Below, in pieces: positions 7,691 to 15,154 of a stretch of DNA of 19,185 nt. The DNA is from RH-AL1 sp964245015 (GTDB lineage: Bacteria > Pseudomonadota > Alphaproteobacteria > Rhizobiales > Beijerinckiaceae), in assembly GCA_964245015.1 (NCBI GenBank), contig CAXTMA010000052.1, forward strand, positions 1 through 19,185, read 5' to 3'. Position numbers and translations under genes: made by a program. The first letter of the stretch is position 1, and each line of letters begins with the position of its first letter. The notes below the pieces were generated by a model that worked only from the letters and a program-made list of their open reading frames with translations, did no database searches and was not told the origin of the DNA.

Positions 7691-8275
7691 ATGCGTTTAT
7701 TCACGAAACGATGTTCGGCGAAGCGACGCTGGCTGAGCCTGCTTGGCATGTGGGCGACGATGCTGCTTGTCGGCTGCGCGCCCCGGGCCAACGGCTATGC
7801 CGATTTCAAGGCCGACGTGCCCTACACGCTGGCCAGCGGCGACCGCCTGCGCGTCATCGTGTTCGGCCAGGATGGGCTCAGCAACGCCTATGCGGTGGGG
7901 CCGACCGGCAACATCTCCATGCCCCTCATCGGCACGGTGCGGGCCCAGGGCTTCACCACCGTGGCGCTGGAGCGCAGCGTCGAGGCCAGGCTGCGCGACG
8001 GCTTCATCCGCGAGCCCAAGGTATCGATCGAGGTCGATGCCTATCGGCCCTTCTTCGTGCTCGGCGAGGTCACCACCGCCGGCCAGTATCCCTATGTCGC
8101 CGGGATGACCGCGGAAACGGCCGTGGCGGTCGCCGGCGGCTTCACGCCCCGCGCCAACAAGTACGAGGTCGACCTGACCCGCGTCGTCGAGGGCCATCCC
8201 GTCACGGCCAGCGTGCCGGTGGACCAGCCGGTGAAGCCGGGCGACACCGTCTTCGTCAGGGAGCGTTTCTTTTGA
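7691..8275 (+). CDS. Wza/OPX-type polysaccharide export outer-membrane lipoprotein
   Basis: 194 residues. A basic n-region and hydrophobic stretch end in the lipobox LVGC with Cys29 as the lipidation site, so the mature protein should be anchored in the outer membrane. A poly_export domain follows (about 45-120; ASGDRLRVIVFGQDG and the GxISMPLIGxVxAQGFT pattern), then one SLBB-like segment (about 122-175; FFVLGEVTTAGQYPYVAGMTAETAVAVAGGF). The protein is much shorter than E. coli Wza (~380) and lacks its extra domains and the C-terminal amphipathic helix, resembling the short OPX proteins of rhizobial exopolysaccharide, UPP and holdfast (HfsD) systems. ATG 7691 is preferred over upstream starts because it yields a clean signal peptide. 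It is first in a plus-strand run of polysaccharide genes. Confidence 0.92.
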   Translation: MRLFTKRCSAKRRWLSLLGMWATMLLVGCAPRANGYADFKADVPYTLASGDRLRVIVFGQDGLSNAYAVGPTGNISMPLIGTVRAQGFTTVALERSVEARLRDGFIREPKVSIEVDAYRPFFVLGEVTTAGQYPYVAGMTAETAVAVAGGFTPRANKYEVDLTRVVEGHPVTASVPVDQPVKPGDTVFVRERFF

Positions 8276-8276
8276 A

Positions 8277-8370
8277 GCATCGGACGGAGAAGTGCGCGGC
8301 GATCTTCGGATAACTCCGATGCGGCACAAAAGGTCAGAGCGTCGGACCGGTTCAGGGTCCGGTGGTCCGA
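8277..8370 (+). promoter_or_regulatory. Structured leader with nested inverted repeats before the GT4 gene
   Basis: Two inverted-repeat systems fill the 143-bp gap. The first is GCATCGGA (8277-8284) with TCCGATGC (8315-8322), starting two bases after the lipoprotein stop. The second is TCGGACC (8342-8348) with GGTCCGA (8364-8370); the same left arm can instead pair with GGTCC (8356-8360), and ACCGG (8346-8350) can pair with CCGGT (8359-8363), so the folds compete. It could be a terminator/attenuator between the lipoprotein and downstream genes, or a dispersed intergenic REP-type repeat; the GACCGGTTCAGGG segment resembles rhizobial intergenic repeats. Confidence 0.5.
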
Positions 8371-8418
8371 AGTGTCGGGTAACGCTTCGTTCAGGGTTGG
8401 GCGCCATGCTCCCGCCCC

Positions 8419-9621
8419 ATGACAGTCTCCCCCGATGACGCCCAGCGCCCGTTGCGCATCCTGCACGTCCTGCGCGCGCCGCTCGGCGGCCTGTGGCGTC
8501 ACGTCGTCGACCTGACGCGCGAGCAGGTCGCGCGCGGCCACCACGTCGGGCTCGTCGTCGACAGCCTCACCGGTGGCGAGCGGGCGGCGGACACCCTGGC
8601 CGAACTCGCACCCGCCCTGACGCTCGGCGTCGAGCGCTTCCCGATGCTGCGTCGTCCCCACGCCCTCGACATCTCCAACGTGCTCCGGGTGGAGCGCCAC
8701 GTCCGCCGGCTCAAGGCCGACGTCGTGCACGGGCACGGCTCGAAGGGCGGGCTCTACGCCCGGTTGCCGGCCTTGTGGAGTCGCGCGACCCCGCCGGCAC
8801 GCGGCTACACGCCCCATGGCGGCAGCTTCAACCATGTCGCCTCGCCGCTCGTGCAGGCGCTCTACATGGGCGTCGAATCCCTGCTGGCGGCGCGCACCGA
8901 CGTCCTGCTCTTCGAAAGCGTCTTCATCGCCAACCGCTTCCACGAGCGCATCGGTGAAACGCCCGCGCTGGTGCGCATCGTGCCGAACGGCATCGCACCG
9001 GCCGAATTCGTTGCCGTCGCGCCCGACGCCGACGCGGCCGATTTCGTTTACGTGGGCGAGCTGCGTTCCGCCAAGGGCATCGACACCCTGATCGACGCGA
9101 CCGCGCTCCTGTCGCGGCAGCTCGCCCGTCCGCTGAGGCTGATCCTGGTCGGCTCGGGCCCCGACCAGGGCATGCTGGAGGAGCGGGCGCGGGCGCGCGG
9201 CATCGCCGGGCAGGTGTCCTTTCCCGGCGCGATGGCCGCCCGGCGCGCCTTCGCGCTGGGTCGCGTGCTGGTGGTGCCGAGTCGCGCCGAATCCCTGCCC
9301 TACATCGTGCTCGAAGCGGCCGCGGCGCAGATCCCGATGGTGGCGACCAACGTCGGCGGCATCGGTGAAATCTTCGGCCCGCATCGCGACCGGCTGATCC
9401 GCTGCGACGACGCGGCCGTTCTCGCCGATGCCATGCGATCGATGGTCGAGGCCGATCCCGAGCGCGTCCGCGCGCAGGCCGCCGACCTCGCCGGGGTCGT
9501 GGCAAACCGTTTCTCGATCGCCAACATGGTCGATTCGGTGATCGCCGGCTACCGCGACGCGCTGACCCGCCAGGTCGCCCCGGCTGCGACGGTGCCGCTG
9601 CTGTCCGCCCTTCCCCGCTAG
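8419..9621 (+). CDS. GT4 family glycosyltransferase
   Basis: 400-residue GT-B fold enzyme that would transfer a sugar from a nucleotide-sugar donor to the lipid-linked acceptor on the cytoplasmic face. The N-terminal acceptor domain begins RILHVLRAPLGGLWRHVVDL (glycine loop), with DVVHGHGSKGGLYARL near residue 100. The C-terminal donor-binding domain shows FVYVGELRSAKGIDTLIDA (about 211-229), LILVGSGPD, and the retaining-enzyme EX7E motif ESLPYIVLE (Glu291 and Glu299) followed by VATNVGGIGEI. There is no membrane segment. The start at 8419 lacks a strong ribosome-binding site. It is the only non-priming glycosyltransferase in the locus, and its position before the priming transferase matches UPP/holdfast-style clusters. 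Donor and acceptor sugars cannot be read from sequence. Confidence 0.92.
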   Translation: MTVSPDDAQRPLRILHVLRAPLGGLWRHVVDLTREQVARGHHVGLVVDSLTGGERAADTLAELAPALTLGVERFPMLRRPHALDISNVLRVERHVRRLKADVVHGHGSKGGLYARLPALWSRATPPARGYTPHGGSFNHVASPLVQALYMGVESLLAARTDVLLFESVFIANRFHERIGETPALVRIVPNGIAPAEFVAVAPDADAADFVYVGELRSAKGIDTLIDATALLSRQLARPLRLILVGSGPDQGMLEERARARGIAGQVSFPGAMAARRAFALGRVLVVPSRAESLPYIVLEAAAAQIPMVATNVGGIGEIFGPHRDRLIRCDDAAVLADAMRSMVEADPERVRAQAADLAGVVANRFSIANMVDSVIAGYRDALTRQVAPAATVPLLSALPR

Positions 9622-9662
9622 CCCCGATCCGTCTCCCTTCCGGTCGTTCCCGCGAGTTCGCC

Positions 9663-11198
9663 ATGGCCGCGTTTTCAGCTCAGGATCTCAGAACCGTGGA
9701 GGCGCCGTTCGCGGCCGCCGCGCGGACCAATCCGCACGCGGTGGAGCTCGACAAGCTCGCCGCGTCGCTGGCTGAGGGCGGCAAGCGCCGCATCGTGTCG
9801 GCCGCCATCCTTGAAGGCCTGATGCGGCTGGGCGAGCTCGCCCTCGTCGCCTTTGCCGGCCTCGCGACCTATCTGGTCGCGGTGCGCTCGGGCGGAAAGG
9901 TCGCGGTGCTGCCGCTGCTCGCCGTGCCGCTGCTCGCCCTGCTCGTGGTGATCTGCCTGCAGTCGCTCGGCTCCTACCGCATCGCCGCCCTGCGCGCGCC
10001 GACCCGCTTCGGCCTGCGCATCGCGGCCGCTTGGTTCGGGGTGTTCGGCAGCGCGCTCGCCGCCTGCCACCTGGCCGGGGTCGACCCGTTGCTCGGGCGC
10101 TGGTGGTTCGCCCATTGGGCGGTGACCGGCTTCGCCGCCCTGCTCGCCGGCCGATCGGCCGCCTCGGCCCTCACCAACCACCTCACCCGCACCGGCAAGC
10201 TGTCGCGCCGCACGGTGATCGTGGGCGGCGGCCCGGCGGCCAAGCAGCTGCTGGCCGACTTCGCCGATCAGGGCAGCGAGGACCTGCACATCTTCGGCAT
10301 CTTCGACGACCGCACCGACGAGCGCTCCCCCGACATGGTCGGCGGATACCCCAAGCTCGGCAACGTCGACGACCTCGTGAACTTCGCCCGCCACACGCCG
10401 CTCGACCTCGTGATCTTCACGCTGCCGATCTCGGCCGAGCAGCGCCTCCTCACCATGCTGCGCAAGCTTTGGGTGCTGCCGGTCGACATCCGGCTCGCCG
10501 CGCACATGAACAAGCTGCGCTTCCGCCCGCGCGCCTATTCCTACATCGGCAAGGTGCCGGTGATCGACCTCTTCGACAAGCCGCTGGCGGAGTGGGACAT
10601 CGTCTTGAAGTCCATCTTCGACCGGCTCGTCGGCGGCGCCTGCCTGCTCGCCCTGCTGCCGGTGATGTGCCTGGTCGCCCTCGCCGTGAAGCTCGATTCC
10701 AGGGGTCCGGTGCTGTTCAAGCAGAAGCGGTACGGCTTCAACAACGAGCTGATCGAGGTCTTCAAGTTCCGCTCCATGTTCACCGACCAGTTGGACACCA
10801 AGGCGTCCCGGCTGGTGACCAAGAACGACCCCCGCGTCACCCGCGTCGGACGGATCATCCGCAAAACCTCGCTCGACGAGCTGCCGCAGCTCCTCAACGT
10901 GGTTTGGAAGGGCAACCTTTCGCTGGTCGGTCCGCGCCCCCACGCGGTTCACGCCAAGGCCGCCAACGCGCTCTACGACGAGGTGGTCGACGGTTACTTC
11001 GCCCGCCACCGCGTCCGCCCCGGCATCACCGGCTGGGCGCAGATCCACGGCTGGCGCGGCGAGACAGACACGTCCGAGAAGATCCAGAAGCGGGTGGAAT
11101 GCGACCTGTTCTACATCGAGAACTGGTCCATCTTCCTCGACCTCTACGTGCTTGCCGCGACGCCGGTGGCGCTGCTGCGCACCGGGAACGCCTATTGA
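9663..11198 (+). CDS. Undecaprenyl-phosphate hexose-1-phosphate transferase (WcaJ/HfsE-type)
   Basis: 511-residue polyprenyl-phosphate hexose-1-phosphate transferase (PHPT) that starts repeat-unit synthesis by loading a sugar-1-phosphate on undecaprenyl phosphate. Four N-terminal hydrophobic segments (about 48-70, 80-102, 118-142, 147-170) precede a Rossmann-like CoA_binding_3 domain (VIVGGGPAAKQLL, about 183-300). The last membrane helix (about 318-340) leads into the bacterial sugar transferase domain, with GPVLFKQKRYGFN, KFRSMFTD (Lys368), the catalytic-pair region TSLDELPQLLNV (Asp405-Glu406), GNLSLVGPRPHA and RPGITGWAQIHGWRGET. Length and order match full-length WcaJ/PssY/HfsE proteins rather than short ExoY-type ones. 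It lies 41 bp after the GT4 gene and overlaps the next gene by 4 bp. The family assignment is very secure; the donor (UDP-Glc or UDP-Gal most often) is not. Confidence 0.95.
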   Translation: MAAFSAQDLRTVEAPFAAAARTNPHAVELDKLAASLAEGGKRRIVSAAILEGLMRLGELALVAFAGLATYLVAVRSGGKVAVLPLLAVPLLALLVVICLQSLGSYRIAALRAPTRFGLRIAAAWFGVFGSALAACHLAGVDPLLGRWWFAHWAVTGFAALLAGRSAASALTNHLTRTGKLSRRTVIVGGGPAAKQLLADFADQGSEDLHIFGIFDDRTDERSPDMVGGYPKLGNVDDLVNFARHTPLDLVIFTLPISAEQRLLTMLRKLWVLPVDIRLAAHMNKLRFRPRAYSYIGKVPVIDLFDKPLAEWDIVLKSIFDRLVGGACLLALLPVMCLVALAVKLDSRGPVLFKQKRYGFNNELIEVFKFRSMFTDQLDTKASRLVTKNDPRVTRVGRIIRKTSLDELPQLLNVVWKGNLSLVGPRPHAVHAKAANALYDEVVDGYFARHRVRPGITGWAQIHGWRGETDTSEKIQKRVECDLFYIENWSIFLDLYVLAATPVALLRTGNAY

Positions 11199-12424
11199 TC
11201 CCGGCGAGCGCGCTGCGCCGGTTCGGACTCGCCGTCTCGCTGGCCGCGTCGCTCGGCTTGGCCGCCGGCCCCGTGCACGCCGAGCCGGCCAGCACCGAGC
11301 CGGCCGGCACCGACCTGACAATCGCCTTCGCCGGCCCGCCCTTGGTTCTCTACGACCCGGCCCGCGACGCCTGCCAGCCGATCGATGATCCCGACATGAA
11401 TCCCCGCGCCTTTCGCGACGACAAGGGCGCCGTGGTGATGTTCGCCCTGCACTTCGTCGCCCGGCCCCTGCGCGGCCGCGACCTCGATCACGTCCGCATC
11501 GACTGCCATTCCTCGCTCGACAGCCCGTTCGATCCCGACCCCTCGCACTTCGCCGATCGGCGATATGTCGCCGCGACCTGGACCCGCGACGGCCGCGACG
11601 TCGGCGCGCTCGTCCACGAGGAGTACCACGCCGACGATCACGGACGCTGCACCGTGTCCGACAGCCTGGGCTGCTGGTTCAACACCATCCTCGCCTTCCA
11701 TTCGAGCGATGGCGGCACGCGCTTCGCCGCAGGCAGGCCGCTCGTCGTCGCCGCCGCACCCTTCACCCAGGACGTCGGCCAGGGCCGCCACCGCGGCTTC
11801 TTCGAGCCCTCGAATATGTTCGGCGACGGCCGCTACGTCTACGCCTTCGCCTCCACCACCGGCTGGGCCGGTCAGGATGCCGGCTCCTGCCTGTTTCGAA
11901 CCACCGATCCCACCCGGCCCGACCTGTGGCGGGCGTTCGACGGGTCGCAGTTCGGCGTGCGTTACGCCGACCCCTACCGCAGCAAGGCCCTGCCCCAGCC
12001 CTGCGCGGTGATCCGCCCCTTCACCTTCGCGGTGAACAGCGTCGTGCGCCATCGGCCGAGCGGCCGCTGGATCGCTTTGCTGCAGGCGAGCGCGAGCGGC
12101 GACTTCCCCGTCGACGGCTTCTACTATGCCTCCTCGCGTGACCTGATCCACTGGGGACCGGCGCACCTGCTCCTCGCCGGCCGCACCCTGTACAGCGGCT
12201 GGTGCAAGGCCGATGGTCCGCTGATCAACTATCCCTCGATCCTCGATCCGGCGTCGGCGAGCCGCAACTTCGACACGGTCGAGCGCACGCCCGAGCTGTT
12301 CTTCGTCGCCATGCAGGCGCGCAACTGCGCCACATCCGGCCGGCTGCTGCTGCGCCGCCCGCTGGCGATCACGGTCGCCGGGCGCGCCGCCGCGGTCGGA
12401 GACGCCGCTCGAACGCGGCCTTAA
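11195..12424 (+). CDS. Secreted beta-propeller/glycosidase-like protein of unknown function (TTG start)
   Basis: 409 residues from a TTG whose TTGA overlaps the preceding stop; GGGAA eight bases upstream supports it, and only this start gives a complete signal peptide (basic Arg8-Arg9, hydrophobic core, VHA cleavage after Ala29). The mature part has eight cysteines, consistent with periplasmic disulfides. Features recall five-bladed propeller glycoside hydrolases (GH43/GH32-like): an Asp-rich DDPDMNPRAF near residue 64-73, VHEEYH (Glu142/Glu143), FFEPSNMF (Glu204), and YYASSRDLIHWGP (Asp316-His319-Trp320), the last being a typical strand-turn of such folds, with PSILDP beyond it. I do not recognise a named family. 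Translational coupling to the priming transferase and a position before the polymerase suggest it trims, binds or modifies the exported polymer. The enzymatic role is an inference only. Confidence 0.78.
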   Translation: MIPASALRRFGLAVSLAASLGLAAGPVHAEPASTEPAGTDLTIAFAGPPLVLYDPARDACQPIDDPDMNPRAFRDDKGAVVMFALHFVARPLRGRDLDHVRIDCHSSLDSPFDPDPSHFADRRYVAATWTRDGRDVGALVHEEYHADDHGRCTVSDSLGCWFNTILAFHSSDGGTRFAAGRPLVVAAAPFTQDVGQGRHRGFFEPSNMFGDGRYVYAFASTTGWAGQDAGSCLFRTTDPTRPDLWRAFDGSQFGVRYADPYRSKALPQPCAVIRPFTFAVNSVVRHRPSGRWIALLQASASGDFPVDGFYYASSRDLIHWGPAHLLLAGRTLYSGWCKADGPLINYPSILDPASASRNFDTVERTPELFFVAMQARNCATSGRLLLRRPLAITVAGRAAAVGDAARTRP

Positions 12425-12471
12425 CCCTTTCCGGTACTGATCGGGGCCAAGCGACGCCAGCAGAGACGACC

Positions 12472-13773
12472 ATGCACCACGAACCGCCGCGTCCCCGCAC
12501 CCTCGCCACCGAGACCGTGCTGCGCGCGCTGCTGTTCCCGATGCTCAGCCTGGGCAGCATCTCCTTCTTCGAGCCGTCGCCCTACGAGATCTGCTTCCTC
12601 CTCCTGCTGCCGCTGGTGTTCTCTGCCCACTTCGTTCTGACGCGCGCCACGCTCGCCTTCGCGGTCCTGCTCGGCCTCTTCATCTTCGCCGAAATGCTCG
12701 CGCTGATGCCCTGGCTGGGCGACCGGCCGGCGCCGGCCGAGGACGGAACGGGCGCGACGGCGCTGGTGTACACGCTGCAAACGACCTACCTCTTCGTCAG
12801 CGCCTTCATGTTCGCGATGGTGTTCACGCGACACACCGCCGGACGGCTCCGCCTCGCGCTTCTCGGCTACACGATCAGCTGCGTGGTCGCCGCCGCCTGG
12901 GCCGCCGCCGGCTACTGGGACCTGCCCGGCTTCCACGACAAGGCGGCCATCGTCAACCGCATCGCCGGGCCCTTCAAGGACCCCAACGTGCTGGGTTCGT
13001 ACTGCATCCTGGGCGTGCTCTGCCTGATGCAGGCGACGGTGCGCGGCCGGCTGCTCAAGCGCGGCCTCATGGCCGCCCTGCTGCTGTTCACCATCTTCGG
13101 CGGCGTCTTCCTGCCGCTGTCGCGCGGCGCCTGGGGAGCGCTGGTGTTCGCGGTGCTGTACTTCGCCGTTGTCACGTTCATCACCGCCGACGACCGGCGC
13201 ACCCGTCGGTCCATCCTGGTCGGCACGGTGCTGTTCGTTCTCGCCGGTGCGGCGGGCGGCCTCGCCATCGCTTCCAACGACACGCTGCGCGAGGTGGTGA
13301 CGAGCCGCGCCAAGCTGCAGCAGGAATACGACGGCGGCGTCACCGGGCGCTTCGGCAACCAGATGCGCTCGATCCCGATGCTGATCGAGCGCCCCCTCGG
13401 GTTCGGGCCGCACCGCTTCGCCTTCACCTTCGACCTCGATCCGCACAATTCCTACATCGGCGCCTTCGCCTCCGCCGGCTGGCTGGGCGGCGTGGTCTTT
13501 CTTCTGCTCGTCGGCTGGACCACGGTCGTCGCGGTGCGGTTGAGCTTCAGACGCACGCCCTTCCTGCGCCACGCCCAGGTCATCACCCCGGCCCTCGTCA
13601 GCGCCTTTCTCCAGGCCTTCCAGATCGACGTCGATCACTGGCGCTTCGTGTATTTCATGCTCGGCGCCGTGTGGGGCATGGAAGCGGCGCGCCTGTCGGC
13701 CCTCGCCCGATCGGTGCCGGCGCAAGCGGCATCGCCGAGGTTCGGCCAGCAGCCAGCCCCCGTCGCGCCCTGA
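12472..13773 (+). CDS. Wzy/O-antigen-ligase-type polysaccharide polymerase
   Basis: 433-residue polytopic inner-membrane protein with about ten hydrophobic helices. Diagnostic segments are AGPFKDPNVLGSY (about residue 163), LPLSRGAWGAL, a large periplasmic loop with GRFGNQ and LIERPLGFGPHRFAF, and the PHNSYIGAFASAGWLGG motif (about 322-338), where the His-Asn-Ser/Tyr pattern is typical of the Wzy_C/O-antigen-ligase superfamily. In Wzy-dependent pathways this protein joins lipid-linked repeat units in the periplasm, with chain length set by the Wzz-like co-polymerase encoded at 5007-7496. ATG 12472 begins MHHEPPRP; a TTAACCC sits 45 bases before it, straddling the previous stop. No separate WaaL-type context (lipid A/core genes) is present, so polymerase is preferred over ligase. 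Confidence 0.88.
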   Translation: MHHEPPRPRTLATETVLRALLFPMLSLGSISFFEPSPYEICFLLLLPLVFSAHFVLTRATLAFAVLLGLFIFAEMLALMPWLGDRPAPAEDGTGATALVYTLQTTYLFVSAFMFAMVFTRHTAGRLRLALLGYTISCVVAAAWAAAGYWDLPGFHDKAAIVNRIAGPFKDPNVLGSYCILGVLCLMQATVRGRLLKRGLMAALLLFTIFGGVFLPLSRGAWGALVFAVLYFAVVTFITADDRRTRRSILVGTVLFVLAGAAGGLAIASNDTLREVVTSRAKLQQEYDGGVTGRFGNQMRSIPMLIERPLGFGPHRFAFTFDLDPHNSYIGAFASAGWLGGVVFLLLVGWTTVVAVRLSFRRTPFLRHAQVITPALVSAFLQAFQIDVDHWRFVYFMLGAVWGMEAARLSALARSVPAQAASPRFGQQPAPVAP

Positions 13774-13966
13774 CGCGAAGAAGATCCGTAGGCGCTCGCG
13801 CCGCCCGTCCCGTGGCGTCGGCCCGTTGCCGCCGATCCCCTTGCGCCACCTGCACGCATCGGCGCACCGATTGCGTCTCCGCCCTTTACCGATTCGGAAG
13901 CCTTCGCCGGCACGGTGTGGCGGGGGCTCGGGATGCGCCGGTCCCGCAACGACCGAGGCGGGCACG

Positions 13967-15142
13967 ATGGAAGCTGCGGGACAGCCGAACCGGGAAATCT
14001 GGCCCGGATTCCATTTCCTGCGCCATCTCCTCGCGGTGGTCATCCTCGCGTTCCACGCCTACGTCCTGACCTTCGGCGGCACCGGCAACATCGGCTACGC
14101 CAAGGGCAACCTGATGGCCACGGCCGCCAGTCTCAGCGCCAGGCAGTTCGTCATCGAGGCGCTGCGCCCCGGCCTGTTCGCGCTGGTGGGCATGTTCTTC
14201 GCCCTCAGCGGCTTCCTGGTGATGGGCAGCGCGCTGCGCGCCCGCGACACCCGCAGCTTCTTCACCCTGCGCATCCTGCGCATCCTGCCGGCCCTCTTCA
14301 CCGAGGTCGTGCTTTCGGCCTTCATCCTCGGGCCGTGCGTCAGCACGCTGGCGCCGGGCGAATACTTCGCCAGCGCCGGCACCTACACCTACTTCGGCAA
14401 CATCATCGGGTGGATCCAGTACGAACTGCCCGGCGTGTTCACCGGCAATCCCCTGCCCGACATCGTCAACGTCAACCTGTGGACCCTGCACGCCGAGTTC
14501 GGCTGCTACCTGCTGATCGGCGCGATGATGGCGAGCGGCCTGCTCGCCCGCCCGCGCACGACGACGGTCGTGCTCGTCGTCGGCATCGCCGCCGCCGGCA
14601 TGGCGGTGCCGGCCCTCGGCCTTTCCACTCGCTACGAGGCGACGCACTTCCAGAGCTGGTTCCTGGTGGTGCTTTTCGCGATGGGCATGCTGTTCGCCCT
14701 GCACCGGCACGCCATCCCGCTGCGGTTGCCGCTGTTTCTGGCCTGCATCGCCGGCTACGTCGCCCTGATGATCTCCGGCCTTTGCGACACGCTGGCCGCC
14801 GTGCTCCTGACCTACGCGATGGTCTACCTCGGCGCCTGCCGCTTCCCCTGGTTCGACCGGCGGGTGAAGGACGACTGCTCCTACGGCCTCTACCTCTACG
14901 GCTATCCCATCACCCAGACGCTGGTCTTCGCCCTCGCGGCGCGGCTCGGCGCCCTGCCCGGCGCGGCGCGCGTCGTCCTCTTCGCGGTGCTGGCCGTCTT
15001 GGTCACCGCCTGCTTCGCGCTCGCCTCCTGGCGCTTGGTCGAGAAGCCCTTCCTGAGGCTGCGGACGGTTCTCCTGCCGTCCCGCGCTCCGAAGCCGAGG
15101 ACGGCCCTGTCGCAGCCGGCACTCACCGCCGAAGCCGCCTGA
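13967..15142 (+). CDS. Acyltransferase-3 family membrane protein (first of two)
   Basis: 391 residues, roughly ten membrane helices, Acyl_transf_3 (OafA/YrhL/ExoZ-like) family, which moves acetyl or other acyl groups to glycans across the inner membrane. The N-terminal FLRHLLAVVILAFHAYVL carries the expected Arg...His pattern (the essential His in LAFHAY); FFALSGFLVMGS and the RILRILPALF segment follow the family order, and WTLHAEFGCYLL is the equivalent of the usual WSLxxExxxYL. ATG 13967 has GAGG eight bases upstream; the preceding 193 bp contain no gene I can support and could hold a promoter. It precedes a second AT3 gene by 12 bp, so the two are co-transcribed. It probably O-acylates the polymer of this locus. 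Confidence 0.9.
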   Translation: MEAAGQPNREIWPGFHFLRHLLAVVILAFHAYVLTFGGTGNIGYAKGNLMATAASLSARQFVIEALRPGLFALVGMFFALSGFLVMGSALRARDTRSFFTLRILRILPALFTEVVLSAFILGPCVSTLAPGEYFASAGTYTYFGNIIGWIQYELPGVFTGNPLPDIVNVNLWTLHAEFGCYLLIGAMMASGLLARPRTTTVVLVVGIAAAGMAVPALGLSTRYEATHFQSWFLVVLFAMGMLFALHRHAIPLRLPLFLACIAGYVALMISGLCDTLAAVLLTYAMVYLGACRFPWFDRRVKDDCSYGLYLYGYPITQTLVFALAARLGALPGAARVVLFAVLAVLVTACFALASWRLVEKPFLRLRTVLLPSRAPKPRTALSQPALTAEAA

Positions 15143-15154
15143 AGGGCGCTCGAC

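Noticed and set aside
5289..7736. 815-codon open frame on the plus strand antisense to the co-polymerase
   Set aside because: The translation is compositionally biased (Arg/Gly/Gln-rich) with no domain; the minus-strand gene has clear membrane and Wzz features.
11216..11232. Twin-arginine (Tat) signal in the secreted propeller-like protein
   Set aside because: The two arginines are present (LRRFGL), but the S/T-R-R-x-F-L-K pattern does not fit; a Sec signal peptide is simpler.
12472..13773. WaaL O-antigen ligase reading of the polymerase gene
   Set aside because: The superfamily motif fits both, but Wza/Wzz/PHPT neighbours and no lipid A/core genes favour a polymerase; not excluded by sequence alone.
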